In this document: in pieces, positions 9,360-21,572 of the stretch
How positions within the stretch are numbered: the first letter of the stretch is position 1
Layout of the letters: each line of letters opens with the position of its first letter
DNA from: Burkholderiaceae bacterium
GTDB taxonomy: Bacteria > Pseudomonadota > Gammaproteobacteria > Burkholderiales > Burkholderiaceae_C
Assembly (NCBI GenBank): GCA_031285125.1
Contig: JAITWT010000124.1
Coordinates: 1-37,945 of the forward strand
DNA length: 37,945 bases
Direction: 5' to 3'
Notes under the pieces: generated by a model
The model's input: the letters and a program-made list of their open reading frames with translations, nothing else
What the model was told of the DNA's origin: nothing
The model's database searches: none
Made by a program: the position numbers and the translations under genes

Positions 9360-9375
9360 GGGGCTTCGCCCCTTT
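9360..9375 (+). terminator. Possible terminator after the RRM gene
   Basis: GGGGC-TTC-GCCCC followed by TTTCT, 28 bases after the RRM stop codon. The stem is short (5 bp) and the T tract poor, so this is only a candidate. Confidence 0.4.
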
Positions 9376-9706
9376 CTGGGTTGGGTGGTTTTGTTTGCAA
9401 GCGCCGCCATCCCGCGATCCGTCATCCATTTCTTTGAAGACCTGATCCGTCCAGGAAGCCGGTCAAGCTTGCTTGCATCCCTGTGGATTCAGGCTGTCGG
9501 TCGTTCTTGCGTCCTGGGTCGCCCACGTCTGGCGATATCCAACGCTCTTCACGCCAACCCATCTCGCGGGCCGCAGGCCCTTTGTAGATGAGGTCTAGAT
9601 GAGGTCTTCCGGCGCTCGCCCATCCCATGATGACTCTTGGGGTGGGCCGGTGTCCGGCAGTTCGGGATGTACCGGCTGCCTCGCATTTTGCTTGATAAGC
9701 ATTGAT
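9376..9706. other. Gene-free region with an 11-bp tandem duplication
   Basis: I see no convincing gene on either strand. A perfect tandem duplication of TAGATGAGGTC occurs at 9585-9606. Minus-strand ORFs here are short and unlike known proteins. The segment may be decayed coding or mobile DNA. Confidence 0.4.
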
Positions 9707-9788
9707 TTTTCATAAATCACGACATTAAAAAAGTGACTTCTGTATTCAGCAAGCAAGGATGCTGAAACATTGTCATGATTTATGAAAA
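9707..9788. repeat. AT-rich nested inverted repeat
   Basis: TTTTCATAAATCACGACA (9707-9724) pairs with TGTCATGATTTATGAAAA (9771-9788) with 17 of 18 positions complementary. Inside, TTCAGCA and TGCTGAA pair around AGCAAGGA. The result is a two-tier hairpin in a GC-rich genome. It could be a small MITE, a structured RNA or a protein-binding cruciform. It differs from the other palindromic families in the window. Confidence 0.65.
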
Positions 9789-9979
9789 TTACAAAAGAAT
9801 AAATACCCCTAAAAACGGCAGTTGAACGCGCTTGCCAGTGTCGCGCTCGACGCGCCGGGCAAGGAGAACGCTATAGCTCCAAAGGCGCCTGCGCCCCTTT
9901 GGACAGCGCAAACAGGCCCAGATCCCCCCGCCGGCAGGCGGCTTGTCAGCCGCTCAAACGCCGCTCCCAGGCTCCCTCA

Positions 9980-10139
9980 GAACCTGTTTACGATCTCAAA
10001 TGGCTCACGCAAAGGCCTTTTCGGGAGGGGATGCAAGGCGCAGCGCGCAGCCCGTAGCCCGGCTATGGGCCAGCGTTGCAACGCCGCAGACCGCCCGAAT
10101 ACGGGGTGCGACCGCCGCGAGGGAGTTGTTCAGAGGTTC
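9980..10139. repeat. Hybrid palindromic element: type A left end, type B right end
   Basis: The left end GAACCTGTTTACGATCTCAAATGGCTCACGCA... is nearly identical to the inverted right end of the copy at 31184-31342. The right end GAGGGAGTTGTTCAGAGGTTC and the 60 or so bases before it are the inverted left arm of the type B element at 368-530, including GTTGCAACGCCGCAGACCGCCC. The flanks do not match (TCA on the left, CTTA on the right), as expected if two elements recombined and lost the paired target duplication. Confidence 0.75.
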
Positions 10140-10143
10140 CTTA

Positions 10144-10550
10144 GCGCAGCCCATGCGAAAACTTAGCGAAGTTAGCGCGCGTGGATAGGGAGGCCAATTC
10201 TTTGGCCAGAGCGAAGTCGAGCGTGCCGCTTCGCAGGGTTTTTCCAAGGAAGACCGGTGAGCGGACGGCCCTTCGTACCCACTGCCCCCATCAATTGCCG
10301 AATATCAATGTGGGCAGACTGATCGAGGAGAACGCTACTTTCAGATTGCCGGAAATGGAAGTCGCAAGAGCATGCGTGATTTCGCCCGTTTATTCGCTGC
10401 AATAGCGCTCTCTCAGACTCTTCATCGCCTGAGATAACAAAAAATAAGTGATAGATTACTTGCTTTTATAGTTGTGCCAGCTTTGATGCTGGACAGCGGT
10501 GTCGACACATTACCCTGGAGGGAATTTCAACCACAATCAGGAGCAAGCTC
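10144..10550. other. Gene-free interval upstream of the broken EEP gene
   Basis: Short ORFs exist on both strands (10181-10405 plus, 10172-10402 minus), but neither resembles a family I know and neither has a good ribosome site. The last 50 bases, with AGGAGC before ATG 10551, form the translation start region of the endonuclease-like pseudogene. An AT-rich stretch near 10435-10475 may contain its promoter. Confidence 0.4.
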
Positions 10551-11576
10551 ATGCCTTACTATGCTGGGATCAAACAGATCAAAGACGAAGCCACGCGTCA
10601 CCGTACCATTGCGGGCCTGCAAAGGCTGCGCGAAGCCTTGAGCAGTGCAATCCCGGCACGTTTGTCCAGTAGCACGCTCTTGCGGCGACGTGGAACATAC
10701 GCGAATTTGACGCGGGAAAATACGGCTACCGCTCAGAGGAAGCCTATTACTACATCGCTGAAATTCTGAGCCGCTTCGATCTCATCGCCATCCAGGAAGT
10801 GCGCGATGGGCTCTATCCGCTGCAAACCCTGCAACGCCTGCTTGGCAGCTGGTGGGATTTTCTGGTGACCGACGTCACCTTGGGGACGGCGGGTAATTCG
10901 GAACGTTTGGCCTATTTGTACGATCGCCGCAAGGTCAATTTCACGGGACTGGCCGCCGAGTTGGTCTTGCCTCCAGAAAATAATTTGCAGTTGGCGCGCT
11001 CGCCCTACGTTGCGGGATTCCGCGCTGGATGGGCTTACTTGACACTGGCCACCGTCCACATCTATTACGGCACGGGTGTTGCCGTCGATCCGCGCCGCCT
11101 GGAAGAAATCACGGCATTCGCCAAGACGCTGGCCAAAAACACCAACAAGCTGTCAAGTTCGCCCCAATACGCTCCGGGCACGCCGCCTGTGCCAGACAAC
11201 CTCATCATGCTCGGGGACTTCAATATCTACAACAGCAAGGATGCGACCATGCAGGCCATCACCCAGGCCGGTTTTGTGGTGCCCGAGGCGTTGCAGACCA
11301 TCCCGGGTTCGAACGTCGACAAGAACAAGCACTATGACCAGATCGCGTATCACCAAAAACTGAACCGGATCAAGCCGACCGGCCTGGGCTGGCGTGTTCG
11401 ATTTCTACGAGCAGGTCTATCGGCTGGAAGACGAAAGCCTGTACGCTCAGGAGCGCGCGCAGAAACCTGGACGCAGTTTCAAGGATTGGCGCACTTACCG
11501 CATGAGCGATCACTTGCCGATGTGGATCGAACTGGGCATTGATGATGGAGATGCCTATCTGGCCTCCATTGCCTGA
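10551..11576 (+). pseudogene. Endonuclease/exonuclease/phosphatase family protein, two frameshifts
   Basis: Three consecutive ORFs in different frames together spell one EEP-fold (metal-dependent phosphodiesterase or nuclease) protein of about 340 residues. Part 1 begins MPYYAGIKQIKDEATRHR. Near 10680 the frame must shift to continue ATWNIREFDAGKYG and FDLIAIQEVRDGL. The middle holds the catalytic motif LGDFNIYNSKD. Near 11390 a second shift is needed to reach VFDFYEQVYRLED and the final SDHLPMWIEL, which has the family's terminal SDH. Each break is explained by one base (for example ACGCTCTTGCGGCGACG lacks one base relative to an in-frame TLLLAT). AGGAGC precedes the ATG at the right distance. 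It is either an inactivated gene or the sequence has two indel errors. Confidence 0.85.
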
Positions 11577-11670
11577 ACAGCGGGTGCGCGAAAGCCGAAC
11601 TTGCGCGCGGGATCGATGAAAAAATCCACGCCTTCCATCAGGAGAAGGGCGCGCGGTTTTTTCGTCTTGA

Positions 11671-12669
11671 CTACACTGATTTGACACCGACGCCTGCCGC
11701 CTTGGCCTGCTGATCGGCGTGGTAGCTCGAGCGCACCAGCGCACCGACGGCGGCGTGGGTGAACCCCAGGGCACGCGCTTCGCGCTCGTACATCACGAAG
11801 AGATCGGGGTGCACGTAACGGCGCACGGGCAGATGCGCACGGCTGGGCGCCAGGTATTGGCCGATGGTGAGCATATCGATGCCGTGCGCACGCATGTCGC
11901 GCATCACTTGCAGCACTTCTTCGTCGGTTTCGCCCAAGCCCACCATGATGCCGCTCTTGGTCGGCACCTGCGGGTAGCGCATCTTGAACTTCTGCAGCAG
12001 TTGCAAGCTGAAGCGGTAATCACTGCCGGGGCGGGCCTGTTTGTACAGACGCGGCACGGTTTCTAGGTTGTGGTTCATCACGTCGGGCAACGCGGCACCC
12101 AGGATGTCGAGCGCGCGTTCGTCGCGGCCGCGAAAATCGGGCGTGAGAATTTCGATTTGCGTTTGCGGCGATTGCGCGCGGACGGCGCGAATGCTGTCAA
12201 CGAAGTGCTGGCTGCCCCCGTCACGCAGATCGTCACGATCCACGCTGGTGATGACCACGTACTTCAACCCCAGTTGAGCGACCGTGCGCGCGAGGTTGTG
12301 CGGCTCATCGGGATCGAGCGGATCGGGCCGGCCATGGCCGACGTCGCAAAAAGGGCAGCGGCGTGTGCATTTGTCGCCCATGATGATGAAGCTGGCGGTG
12401 CCGTGGCCGAAGCACTCGCCGATGTTGGGGCAAGAGGCCTCTTCGCAGACCGTGTGGAGTTTGTTGCCGCGCAGGATTTGCTTGATCTCGTAAAAGCGCG
12501 TGCTGGGGCTGCCTGCTTTGACGCGAATCCATTCGGGTTTTTTCAGCACTTCGGCGCCGTGCTCGACCTTGACCGGGATACGCGAGAGCTTGGCCGCAGC
12601 TTTTTGCTTGGCCAGCGGGTTGTAGTCTTGCGTGCTTTGCGCGCTGCGGAGAACTTCGGGAGTGTTCAT
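11671..12669 (-). CDS. lipA: Lipoyl synthase
   Basis: 332 residues. This radical-SAM enzyme inserts two sulfurs into the octanoyl chain bound to lipoyl domains of pyruvate and 2-oxoglutarate dehydrogenases. Both cluster motifs are complete: the auxiliary 4Fe-4S ligands C75, C80 and C86 ([12 protein letters not shown]) and the SAM-binding CTRRCPFC (C101, C105, C108). The C-terminal VRSSYHADQ carries the conserved serine. It lies 14 bp downstream of lipB on the same strand. Convergent with the broken EEP gene. Confidence 0.97.
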   Translation of the reverse strand: MNTPEVLRSAQSTQDYNPLAKQKAAAKLSRIPVKVEHGAEVLKKPEWIRVKAGSPSTRFYEIKQILRGNKLHTVCEEASCPNIGECFGHGTASFIIMGDKCTRRCPFCDVGHGRPDPLDPDEPHNLARTVAQLGLKYVVITSVDRDDLRDGGSQHFVDSIRAVRAQSPQTQIEILTPDFRGRDERALDILGAALPDVMNHNLETVPRLYKQARPGSDYRFSLQLLQKFKMRYPQVPTKSGIMVGLGETDEEVLQVMRDMRAHGIDMLTIGQYLAPSRAHLPVRRYVHPDLFVMYEREARALGFTHAAVGALVRSSYHADQQAKAAGVGVKSV

Positions 12670-12683
12670 GGGAGGGCTCGTGT

Positions 12684-13418
12684 TTATGGGCGCGCTCGGG
12701 GCGCGAGGTAGGCCTGGAGTTTCTGGCTAAAGACCTGCGCGGCTTCGTCCCAGGTGAGAGCAACGCCGAGGGTTGAGAGATCCACCGTTTTCAATCCAGC
12801 ATAGCCGCAGGGGTTGATGCGCGTAAAGGGCTCAAGGTCCATCGCCACATTCAGCGCCACGCCGTGGTAAGCGCAGTGGCGTGAGACCTTGATGCCCAGT
12901 GCAGCGATCTTGCCCAGACCACGGAATCGATCGGATGCGGGCGCCGGACCGTTGAGCGCGGTGTGTCCAAACGGATCGTCGAGCCGCACATAGATGCCTG
13001 GCGCGCCCGTGACGCGATGGCCTGTGACGCCAAAATAGGCGAGCGTGCTCAGTACGGCCTCTTCGAGCCGGTAAACATACTCCTTGACGTAGTAACCCGC
13101 GCGGCCCAAGTCAAGCAAGGGGTAGGCCACCACTTGGCCCGGGCCGTGGTAGGTCACTTGACCGCCCCGGTCGGTGGCGGCCACGGGGATCGCGCCGGGC
13201 ATGCGCACATGCTCGGCCTTTCCGGCCAACCCTTGCGTATAGACCGGCGGGTGTTCGCACAACCACAGCGCATCGGGCGTGGCGGCGGTGCGTGCGCCGG
13301 TGAATTCACGCATCGCAGCGTAGGTGGGCGCATAGTCAACGCGGCCCAGCCATTGGGGCTGGAGGGGCGCGGGAGGCGCCCGATGCATCAGCGCATTCGC
13401 GGTGCTCGTAGCGTTCAC
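12684..13418 (-). CDS. lipB: Octanoyl-[acyl carrier protein] transferase
   Basis: About 244 residues from the GTG at 13418. LipB transfers octanoyl groups from ACP to lipoyl domains, the step before LipA. Signatures are [34 protein letters not shown], the catalytic lysine in [11 protein letters not shown] and the catalytic cysteine in [12 protein letters not shown], then the family motif INPCGYAG. The GTG start lies two bases after the ybeD stop and has AAGGTGG upstream; an alternative ATG at 13388 lacks a ribosome site. The track's start at 13655 lies inside ybeD in another frame and is wrong. Confidence 0.94.
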   Translation of the reverse strand: MNATSTANALMHRAPPAPLQPQWLGRVDYAPTYAAMREFTGARTAATPDALWLCEHPPVYTQGLAGKAEHVRMPGAIPVAATDRGGQVTYHGPGQVVAYPLLDLGRAGYYVKEYVYRLEEAVLSTLAYFGVTGHRVTGAPGIYVRLDDPFGHTALNGPAPASDRFRGLGKIAALGIKVSRHCAYHGVALNVAMDLEPFTRINPCGYAGLKTVDLSTLGVALTWDEAAQVFSQKLQAYLAPRARP

Positions 13419-13420
13419 GT

Positions 13421-13720
13421 TCAGAGGACCACCTTGACCATCGGGTGTGCGCTGAGCGCGCAATACAGGCCATCGAGTTGCGCACGGCTGGTCGCGGTGA
13501 TGGTGATCGTCACGCCCAGGTAGCGCTCGCCTTTGCTTGGACGCAGTTCGATGGTTTTCGCATCGAACGCCGGATCGTGCGCGTGCGCAAGCTGTGTGAT
13601 GGCGTGCACGAAGCCCGCCTCGTTCGCGCCCATCACTTTGATGGGGAACTTGCAAGGGTACTTGATCAGCGATTCGCGTTGCGCGTCAGCGGGCGTGGGA
13701 TGGGCGTCAGGAGGGGTCAT
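13421..13720 (-). CDS. ybeD: YbeD-like protein (DUF493)
   Basis: 99 residues from ATG 13720; the track start at 13750 is a TTG. The family folds like the regulatory ACT-type domain and its role is unknown, though it regularly precedes lipB in proteobacteria. Supporting segments are [46 protein letters not shown] and [18 protein letters not shown]. It heads a ybeD-lipB-lipA operon and is transcribed away from the atp operon, sharing the interval 13721-13902. Confidence 0.88.
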   Translation of the reverse strand: MTPPDAHPTPADAQRESLIKYPCKFPIKVMGANEAGFVHAITQLAHAHDPAFDAKTIELRPSKGERYLGVTITITATSRAQLDGLYCALSAHPMVKVVL

Positions 13721-13826
13721 ATCGACGAGGCGGGAACAAAGCAAGAACAATCAGACACGGTAATACAGCCATGATGCATGAACAAAAAACAGGCCATCGG
13801 GTCGCGGCATTCAAAATGCATCAAAT

Positions 13827-13851
13827 TTGACACACCGGTATCCTCTATAAT
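13827..13851 (+). promoter_or_regulatory. Probable atp operon promoter
   Basis: A perfect TATAAT lies at 13846-13851, 52 bases before the atpI ATG, with TTGACA at 13827-13832. The 13-base spacing is shorter than the standard 17, so TTGACA may not be the functional -35. TCCTCTATAATCCGC resembles -10 regions I recall upstream of betaproteobacterial ATP synthase operons. Confidence 0.55.
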
Positions 13852-13902
13852 CCGCGATCTTTACAGTTGCAACCAAAAACCTCGGACTGCTGTCAACGCA
13901 AG

Positions 13903-14385
13903 ATGACTGTCGAAGACGCAGATGGCGATCCTTGGAAAGACTTCAAGCCGTTGAGCGCCGAACAGGCGCGCCAATGGCGCGAAGCTCATCCAATGCTCTC
14001 GCCTTGGCGGGTGCTTGGATGGCAGGCAGTGGCCGGCTTGATATTGGCAGTCGTCTTGGGACTGCTGACCAGAAAAGCAAGCACGGCATGGTCGGCCGGA
14101 TACGGTGTGCTGGCAGTATTGCTTCCAGCCGCCGTTTTCGCGCGCGGGTTGAAGGGGCGCATCGCCTCGGTCAACGCCGTGACGGCCGCTGCCGGGTTTC
14201 TACTGTGGGAAATAGTCAAAATTGCTTTGACTGTAGCCATGTTGATGGCTGCACCAAAGCTGGTGCGGGGGTTGAGTTGGCCAGCGCTGCTGGCGGGCAT
14301 GGCCCTCGCGCTGATGGTGTATTGGGCGGCGCTGGCAGTAAAGTCTAGACAGCGTCCGCAGGTAAAAACTGATCAACCGGGATAA
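13903..14385 (+). CDS. atpI: ATP synthase protein I
   Basis: About 160 residues from ATG 13903 (MTVEDADGDPWKDFKPLS). Four hydrophobic segments follow a charged N-terminus, the layout of AtpI, an assembly helper for the c-ring and possibly Mg transport. It heads the operon ahead of atpB as in E. coli. The track start at 13867 is a TTG with an unrelated leader, so the ATG is preferred. AtpI sequences diverge widely, so identity rests on topology and position. Confidence 0.82.
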   Translation: MTVEDADGDPWKDFKPLSAEQARQWREAHPMLSPWRVLGWQAVAGLILAVVLGLLTRKASTAWSAGYGVLAVLLPAAVFARGLKGRIASVNAVTAAAGFLLWEIVKIALTVAMLMAAPKLVRGLSWPALLAGMALALMVYWAALAVKSRQRPQVKTDQPG

Positions 14386-14394
14386 CGTTCACAA

Positions 14395-15297
14395 ATGGCC
14401 GCTGAAATCGCCACCGAAGCCGCCAAGTCTGCCGTTGAGCATGGCTTGACCCCAGGCGAATATATCCTGCACCACCTGACGTTCTGGCAGAACCACAAAC
14501 CTGCCAGTGTTCTTGATTTTTCCGTTATCAATATCGACTCGGTGTTCTGGAGCGTATTGCTGGGCGTCATCGCCTGCGGGGTGATGTGGCTGATAGCGCG
14601 CCGAGTGGTCACCTCGGGCGTGCCGGGGCGCTTGCAGGCGGCGCTGGAGTTGCTGGTCGAATTCGTGGACGGGCAGACCAAGGGCATCGTGCACAACGCG
14701 CAAAGCCGCAAGTTCGTCGCGCCGCTGGCGCTGACGGTGTTCATCTGGGTGATCTTGCTCAACACGATGGACTTGCTGCCGGTTGACCTGCTGCCGCTCG
14801 TATGGCAAAAGCTCACGGGCAACCCGCACGCCTACATGCGCGTGGTGCCCACCGCCGATCTGTCGGTTACCATGGGCTTGTCGATTTCGGTGCTGCTGCT
14901 GTGTCTGTACTACAACGTCAAGATCAAGGGCGTTGGCGGCTGGGCGCATGAGTTGGTCACGGCCCCGTTTGGCACCAGCCGCAACCCCATCTTCGCCCTC
15001 CTGCTGGGCGTCATCAACTTCGCGATGCAAATCGTCGAGTTCGTCGCCAAGACCGTCTCGCACGGGATGCGGTTGTTCGGCAACATGTACGCGGGTGAAT
15101 TGCTGTTCCTGCTGCTGGCCTTGATGGGCGGCGCGTGGGGCAGCCTCAGCATTGGCGGGGGGCTGACACTGGCCTTGCTACAAATTGTCGCGGGCTGGGC
15201 CTGGGCGGTATTTCATATTTTGATCATCGTCTTACAGGCCTTTGTATTCATGATGCTGACGCTGGTGTACATCGGCCAAGCACACGACCACCACTGA
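14395..15297 (+). CDS. atpB: ATP synthase Fo subunit a
   Basis: 300 residues, membrane protein forming the proton half-channels beside the c-ring. The essential arginine lies in the segment SHGMRLFGNMYAGEL, with the conserved NTMDLLPVD and the final helix HILIIVLQAFVFMMLTLVYI. The N-terminal LTPGEYILHHLTFWQ is typical of betaproteobacteria. It starts nine bases after atpI and belongs to the same transcript. Confidence 0.97.
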   Translation: MAAEIATEAAKSAVEHGLTPGEYILHHLTFWQNHKPASVLDFSVINIDSVFWSVLLGVIACGVMWLIARRVVTSGVPGRLQAALELLVEFVDGQTKGIVHNAQSRKFVAPLALTVFIWVILLNTMDLLPVDLLPLVWQKLTGNPHAYMRVVPTADLSVTMGLSISVLLLCLYYNVKIKGVGGWAHELVTAPFGTSRNPIFALLLGVINFAMQIVEFVAKTVSHGMRLFGNMYAGELLFLLLALMGGAWGSLSIGGGLTLALLQIVAGWAWAVFHILIIVLQAFVFMMLTLVYIGQAHDHH

Positions 15298-15309
15298 CCG
15301 GTGGATTAA

Positions 15310-15657
<348 letters not shown>

Positions 15658-15729
15658 TCCGGCAATCCGGTTCCGATCCCTGGACGCACGTTGCGTCCGC
15701 GGGTTCATCGTCCCAAGAGAGGTTGACAC

Positions 15730-16200
15730 GTGAGTATCACCGCTACCCTCATCATCCAGATCATTGTGTTTCTGCTGCTGGCAGCCTTCACGATGAGGTT
15801 CGTCTGGCCGCCGATCGCCAAGGCGCTCGACGAGCGTGCCCAGAAGGTTGCCGACGGGCTGGCCGCAGCCGATACCGCCAAAAGCGAGCTGGCCGCAGCC
15901 AACAAGCGCGTTGAAACCGCACTGGCCCAGGCGCGCAACGACTCCGCGCAACGCTTGGCCGATGCCGAGCGACGCGCGCAGGAAATCATCGAAGAAGCCA
16001 AGGCGCGCGCCACGCAGGAAGGCAACAGGATCGTCGCCGCTGCCCGCGCGGACGCTGAGCAGCAAGCCCTCAAGGCGCGCGAGGCGCTACGCGAAGAAGT
16101 GGCCGCGCTGGCTGTCAAGGGCGCCGAGCAGATCCTGCGCAAAGAAGTCAACCCAAGCGTGCATGCTGATCTGCTGGCCCGCTTGCAGACTGAACTCTGA
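15730..16200 (+). CDS. atpF: ATP synthase Fo subunit b
   Basis: 156 residues starting at GTG 15730 with AGAGAGG upstream. One N-terminal membrane helix ([14 protein letters not shown]) is followed by a long charged coiled coil rich in Ala, Glu, Lys and Arg that forms the peripheral stalk linking Fo to F1. It matches the standard b length exactly. Normal operon position between atpE and atpH. Confidence 0.96.
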   Translation: MSITATLIIQIIVFLLLAAFTMRFVWPPIAKALDERAQKVADGLAAADTAKSELAAANKRVETALAQARNDSAQRLADAERRAQEIIEEAKARATQEGNRIVAAARADAEQQALKAREALREEVAALAVKGAEQILRKEVNPSVHADLLARLQTEL

Positions 16201-16222
16201 CGAGGCTGCACGGGAAAACGCC

Positions 16223-16744
16223 ATGGCAGAAATCGCCACCATTGCACGTCCTTACGCCGAGGCGCTGTTCAAGGCCTGCGGCGCGAGTGCCGCCGACTGG
16301 CTTGACCCAGTCGCCGCCATTGCCGCCGACGCTCAAATGCAGCACTACGCCGACGATCCCAAAATCACGTCCGGCCAGGTGCTGGGCGTGATCTCCGGGG
16401 TGGCTGGCGGCGCGCTGCCCGATGCAGCCGCACGGTTCTTGACCACGGTGCTTGAAAACGGACGCTTTCAGGCACTGCCAGAAATCGCACGCCAGTTTCA
16501 CGCGCTGGCGAACGCACAAAGCGGCGTCGCCGAGGCCCTGGTGTTCAGCGCCTTCCCGATCGACGCTGCCGCACTGACCCAGCTCAGCGCCGTGCTCGAA
16601 AAGCGTTTTGGCCGCAAGCTCGAACTCTCGGTGCAGCAGGCTCCCGATCTGATCGGCGGCGTGCGCGTCGTGGTCGGCGACGAGGTTCTGGACACTTCGG
16701 TCAAGGCGCGTCTGGAACAAATGAAAGTTGCGCTGGCCGCCTGA
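16223..16744 (+). CDS. atpH: ATP synthase F1 subunit delta
   Basis: 173 residues from ATG 16223 ([19 protein letters not shown]). Delta caps the F1 head and ties it to the b-dimer. The N-terminal ARPYAEALF and C-terminal [25 protein letters not shown] are the family signatures. The track ORF beginning at 15836 covers atpF in another frame; the true start is the ATG here, 22 bases after atpF. Confidence 0.96.
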   Translation: MAEIATIARPYAEALFKACGASAADWLDPVAAIAADAQMQHYADDPKITSGQVLGVISGVAGGALPDAAARFLTTVLENGRFQALPEIARQFHALANAQSGVAEALVFSAFPIDAAALTQLSAVLEKRFGRKLELSVQQAPDLIGGVRVVVGDEVLDTSVKARLEQMKVALAA

Positions 16745-16781
16745 GGCGGTTGGCATCTGAAAGAAAGACAAGGAAAGAGTC

Positions 16782-18395
16782 ATGCAACTCAATCCCGCAG
16801 AAATTTCCGAGCTGATCAAGAGCCGCATTGAGGGTCTTGGCGCCAGCGTCAACGTCCGCAACGAAGGCACCGTGGTCTCGGTCACCGACGGCATCGTGCG
16901 CATCCACGGCCTGTCCGATGCGATGCAAGGTGAAATGCTGGAATTCCCGGCCACCGCGGATGGCACGCCCACTTTCGGCTTGGCCCTGAACCTCGAACGT
17001 GATTCGGTCGGCGCTGTGATTTTGGGCGAGTATGAGCACATCTCCGAAGGCGATACCGTCAAATGCACGGGACGCATTCTGGAAGTGCCCATCGGTCCCG
17101 AATTGATTGGCCGCGTGGTCAACGCGCTGGGCCAGCCTATCGACGGCAAAGGCCCGATCAACGCCAAGCTCAGCGACGTGATCGAAAAAGTCGCCCCCGG
17201 CGTGATCGCGCGTCAATCGGTCTCTCAGCCGGTGCAAACCGGCCTGAAATCAATCGACTCGATGGTGCCGATCGGACGCGGTCAGCGCGAGTTGATCATC
17301 GGCGACCGCCAGACCGGCAAAACCGCCGTCGCGATTGACGCGATCATCAATCAGAAGGGTCAGAACATGACCTGTATCTACGTCGCCATCGGTCAGAAGG
17401 CGTCGTCGATCAAAAGCGTGGTGCGCGCGCTTGAGCAGTCTGGCGCGATGGAGTACACCATTGTCGTGGCCGCTTCCGCGTCCGAATCAGCGGCCATGCA
17501 ATACATTTCGGCCTACGCTGGCTGCACGATGGGCGAATACTTCCGCGATCGCGGACAAGACGCGCTCATCATCTATGACGACCTGTCCAAACAGGCCGTC
17601 GCCTATCGCCAAGTCTCGCTGCTGCTGCGCCGCCCACCGGGCCGCGAAGCCTACCCAGGCGATGTGTTCTATCTGCACAGCCGTCTGCTCGAGCGCGCCG
17701 CGCGCGTGAACGCTCACTATGTTGAAGAGTTCACCAAAGGTGAAGTCAAAGGCAAGACGGGCTCATTGACGGCGCTGCCCATCATTGAAACGCAGGCTGG
17801 CGACGTATCGGCCTTTGTGCCGACCAACGTGATTTCGATTACCGACGGTCAGATTTTTCTGGAAACCGGCCTATTTAACGCCGGAATTCGCCCCGCCATT
17901 AACGCGGGTATTTCCGTCTCGCGAGTAGGCGGCGCGGCGCAGACCAATTGGATCAAGGGCCTTTCGGGGGGCATCCGCACCAACTTGGCGCAGTACCGCG
18001 AACTGGCGGCCTTTGCGCAGTTCGCCTCTGATTTGGACGAGGCGACGCGCAAACAGCTCGACCGCGGTGCGCGCGTGACGGAGTTGCTCAAGCAGCCGCA
18101 ATACGCCCCGCTGCCCATCAGCTTGATGGGCGCATCGCTGTTCGCGGTGAACAAGGATTACATGGACGACGTGGAGGTCAAAAAAATCCTCTCGTTCGAA
18201 GCGGGTTTGCACGCTTGGCTCAAGGACAAGCATGCCGCTTTGCTCCAAACCATCGAGAAAAACGGCGCCAAGTGGGATGTCAAGCCGGCCAAGGATTCTG
18301 ACAGCGACGAAAAGAAAGCCTTCAAGAAGCTGTGCATCGACGCCGAGGCCGAGCTGGTCTCCGCCATCGAAGCATTCAAGAAATCCTTCGCCTGA
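16782..18395 (+). CDS. atpA: ATP synthase F1 subunit alpha
   Basis: 537 residues. Alpha alternates with beta in the F1 hexamer and binds non-exchanged nucleotide. The P-loop is GDRQTGKT at about 174-181, and the C-terminal [11 protein letters not shown] signature is present. The protein is about 24 residues longer than the usual 513. The extra length lies near the C-terminus, where a lysine/aspartate-rich insert ([19 protein letters not shown]) interrupts the final helices. The insert is in frame and the ending [10 protein letters not shown] is normal. Confidence 0.97.
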   Translation: MQLNPAEISELIKSRIEGLGASVNVRNEGTVVSVTDGIVRIHGLSDAMQGEMLEFPATADGTPTFGLALNLERDSVGAVILGEYEHISEGDTVKCTGRILEVPIGPELIGRVVNALGQPIDGKGPINAKLSDVIEKVAPGVIARQSVSQPVQTGLKSIDSMVPIGRGQRELIIGDRQTGKTAVAIDAIINQKGQNMTCIYVAIGQKASSIKSVVRALEQSGAMEYTIVVAASASESAAMQYISAYAGCTMGEYFRDRGQDALIIYDDLSKQAVAYRQVSLLLRRPPGREAYPGDVFYLHSRLLERAARVNAHYVEEFTKGEVKGKTGSLTALPIIETQAGDVSAFVPTNVISITDGQIFLETGLFNAGIRPAINAGISVSRVGGAAQTNWIKGLSGGIRTNLAQYRELAAFAQFASDLDEATRKQLDRGARVTELLKQPQYAPLPISLMGASLFAVNKDYMDDVEVKKILSFEAGLHAWLKDKHAALLQTIEKNGAKWDVKPAKDSDSDEKKAFKKLCIDAEAELVSAIEAFKKSFA

Positions 18396-18446
18396 ACAGC
18401 GAGACCCTTCTGTACTAACTGTACTGACGTTTAGGAGCCAGGACTT

Positions 18447-20785
<2,339 letters not shown>

Positions 20786-20813
20786 GCGCCCAAGAATCCA
20801 AGGAGTAGTCCCT

Positions 20814-21245
20814 ATGCCAGCAGGCACCAGCACCCTTCACGTTGACGTGGTCAGCGCTGAGGAGGCGATTTTTTCCGGCGAGGCCACCTTCGTCGCCTTG
20901 CCCGGTGAAGCCGGCGAGTTGGGCATTTACCCGCGCCATACGCCGCTGATTACCCGCATCCGCCCGGGTGCGGTGCGCATCCGGATGGCTGGGGGCGGGG
21001 AGGAATTCGTTTTCGTGGCCGGCGGCATCCTTGAGGTTCTGCCCGATCGTGTCACCGTGCTTTCGGACACCGCCATCCGGGGCAAAGACCTCGACGAGCA
21101 AAAAGCCAACACGGCCAAGCACGCCGCCGAAGAAGCGCTGCGCAACGCCAAGAGCAGCGTTGACATCGCCCATGCGCAGAGTGAATTGGCCATCATGGCT
21201 GCGCAGATTGCTGCTTTGCAGAAATACCGGCAGAAACATCATTGA
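20814..21245 (+). CDS. atpC: ATP synthase F1 subunit epsilon
   Basis: 143 residues from ATG 20814 with AAGGAG upstream. The N-terminal beta domain ([31 protein letters not shown]) and the C-terminal helical hairpin, which can inhibit hydrolysis, are both present. It closes the atpIBEFHAGDC operon. The only candidate terminator after it is weak (AGCCC-TTGTCC-GGGCT near 21263), with no T run. Confidence 0.95.
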   Translation: MPAGTSTLHVDVVSAEEAIFSGEATFVALPGEAGELGIYPRHTPLITRIRPGAVRIRMAGGGEEFVFVAGGILEVLPDRVTVLSDTAIRGKDLDEQKANTAKHAAEEALRNAKSSVDIAHAQSELAIMAAQIAALQKYRQKHH

Positions 21246-21572
21246 TCCCGTCGCCGAGCCCGAGCCCTTGTCCGGGCTTCGTGCGCTTGTCCGGGTGAAC
21301 ACACGCTCATGCAAAAAAGACCCGCGATGCAAACAGAAACCGGGTTTTCCCCGAGCGCACGGCCTTGTGGAGCCTGTCCATAATTCGCATCGCCCGGCGC
21401 GGCGCCGGACACCAGGATAGAAAGCGACCCACACATGACGAGGAGCACACCATTTGCATGCGATCGGCTCGCCGCCGATGACTTGATCATCGTACGCTGT
21501 GGGAAGCGTTTTCCTCGGATTTGAAGATTGACCGCCGTACTCCGTACTAATAGGAACCAACAGGAGCTCATC
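21246..21572. promoter_or_regulatory. atpC-livK intergenic region with candidate livK promoter
   Basis: No gene is supported. TTGAAG (21521-21526) and TACTAA (21545-21550) with an 18-base spacer form a reasonable sigma-70 promoter for livK, placing the start close to AGGAG (21562-21566). A GC-rich palindromic stretch CCGGCGCGGCGCCGG occurs near 21401-21415. The atpC end lacks a strong terminator, so readthrough from the atp operon is possible. Confidence 0.45.

Noticed and set aside
9052-9591. Alanine-rich ORFs on both strands of the RRM gene
   Set aside because: Created by GGC/GCC repeats of the glycine-rich tail; the RRM frame has the motifs and ribosome site.
11577-11670. 21-codon ORF on the minus strand (MEGVDFFIDPARKFGF)
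   Set aside because: It has no ribosome site and no known relative, and lies between convergent gene ends; chance cannot be excluded.
13827-13851. Textbook sigma-70 promoter TTGACA/TATAAT
   Set aside because: Kept only as a probable promoter. The 13-base spacing is wrong for a standard pair, so I do not claim TTGACA as the -35.
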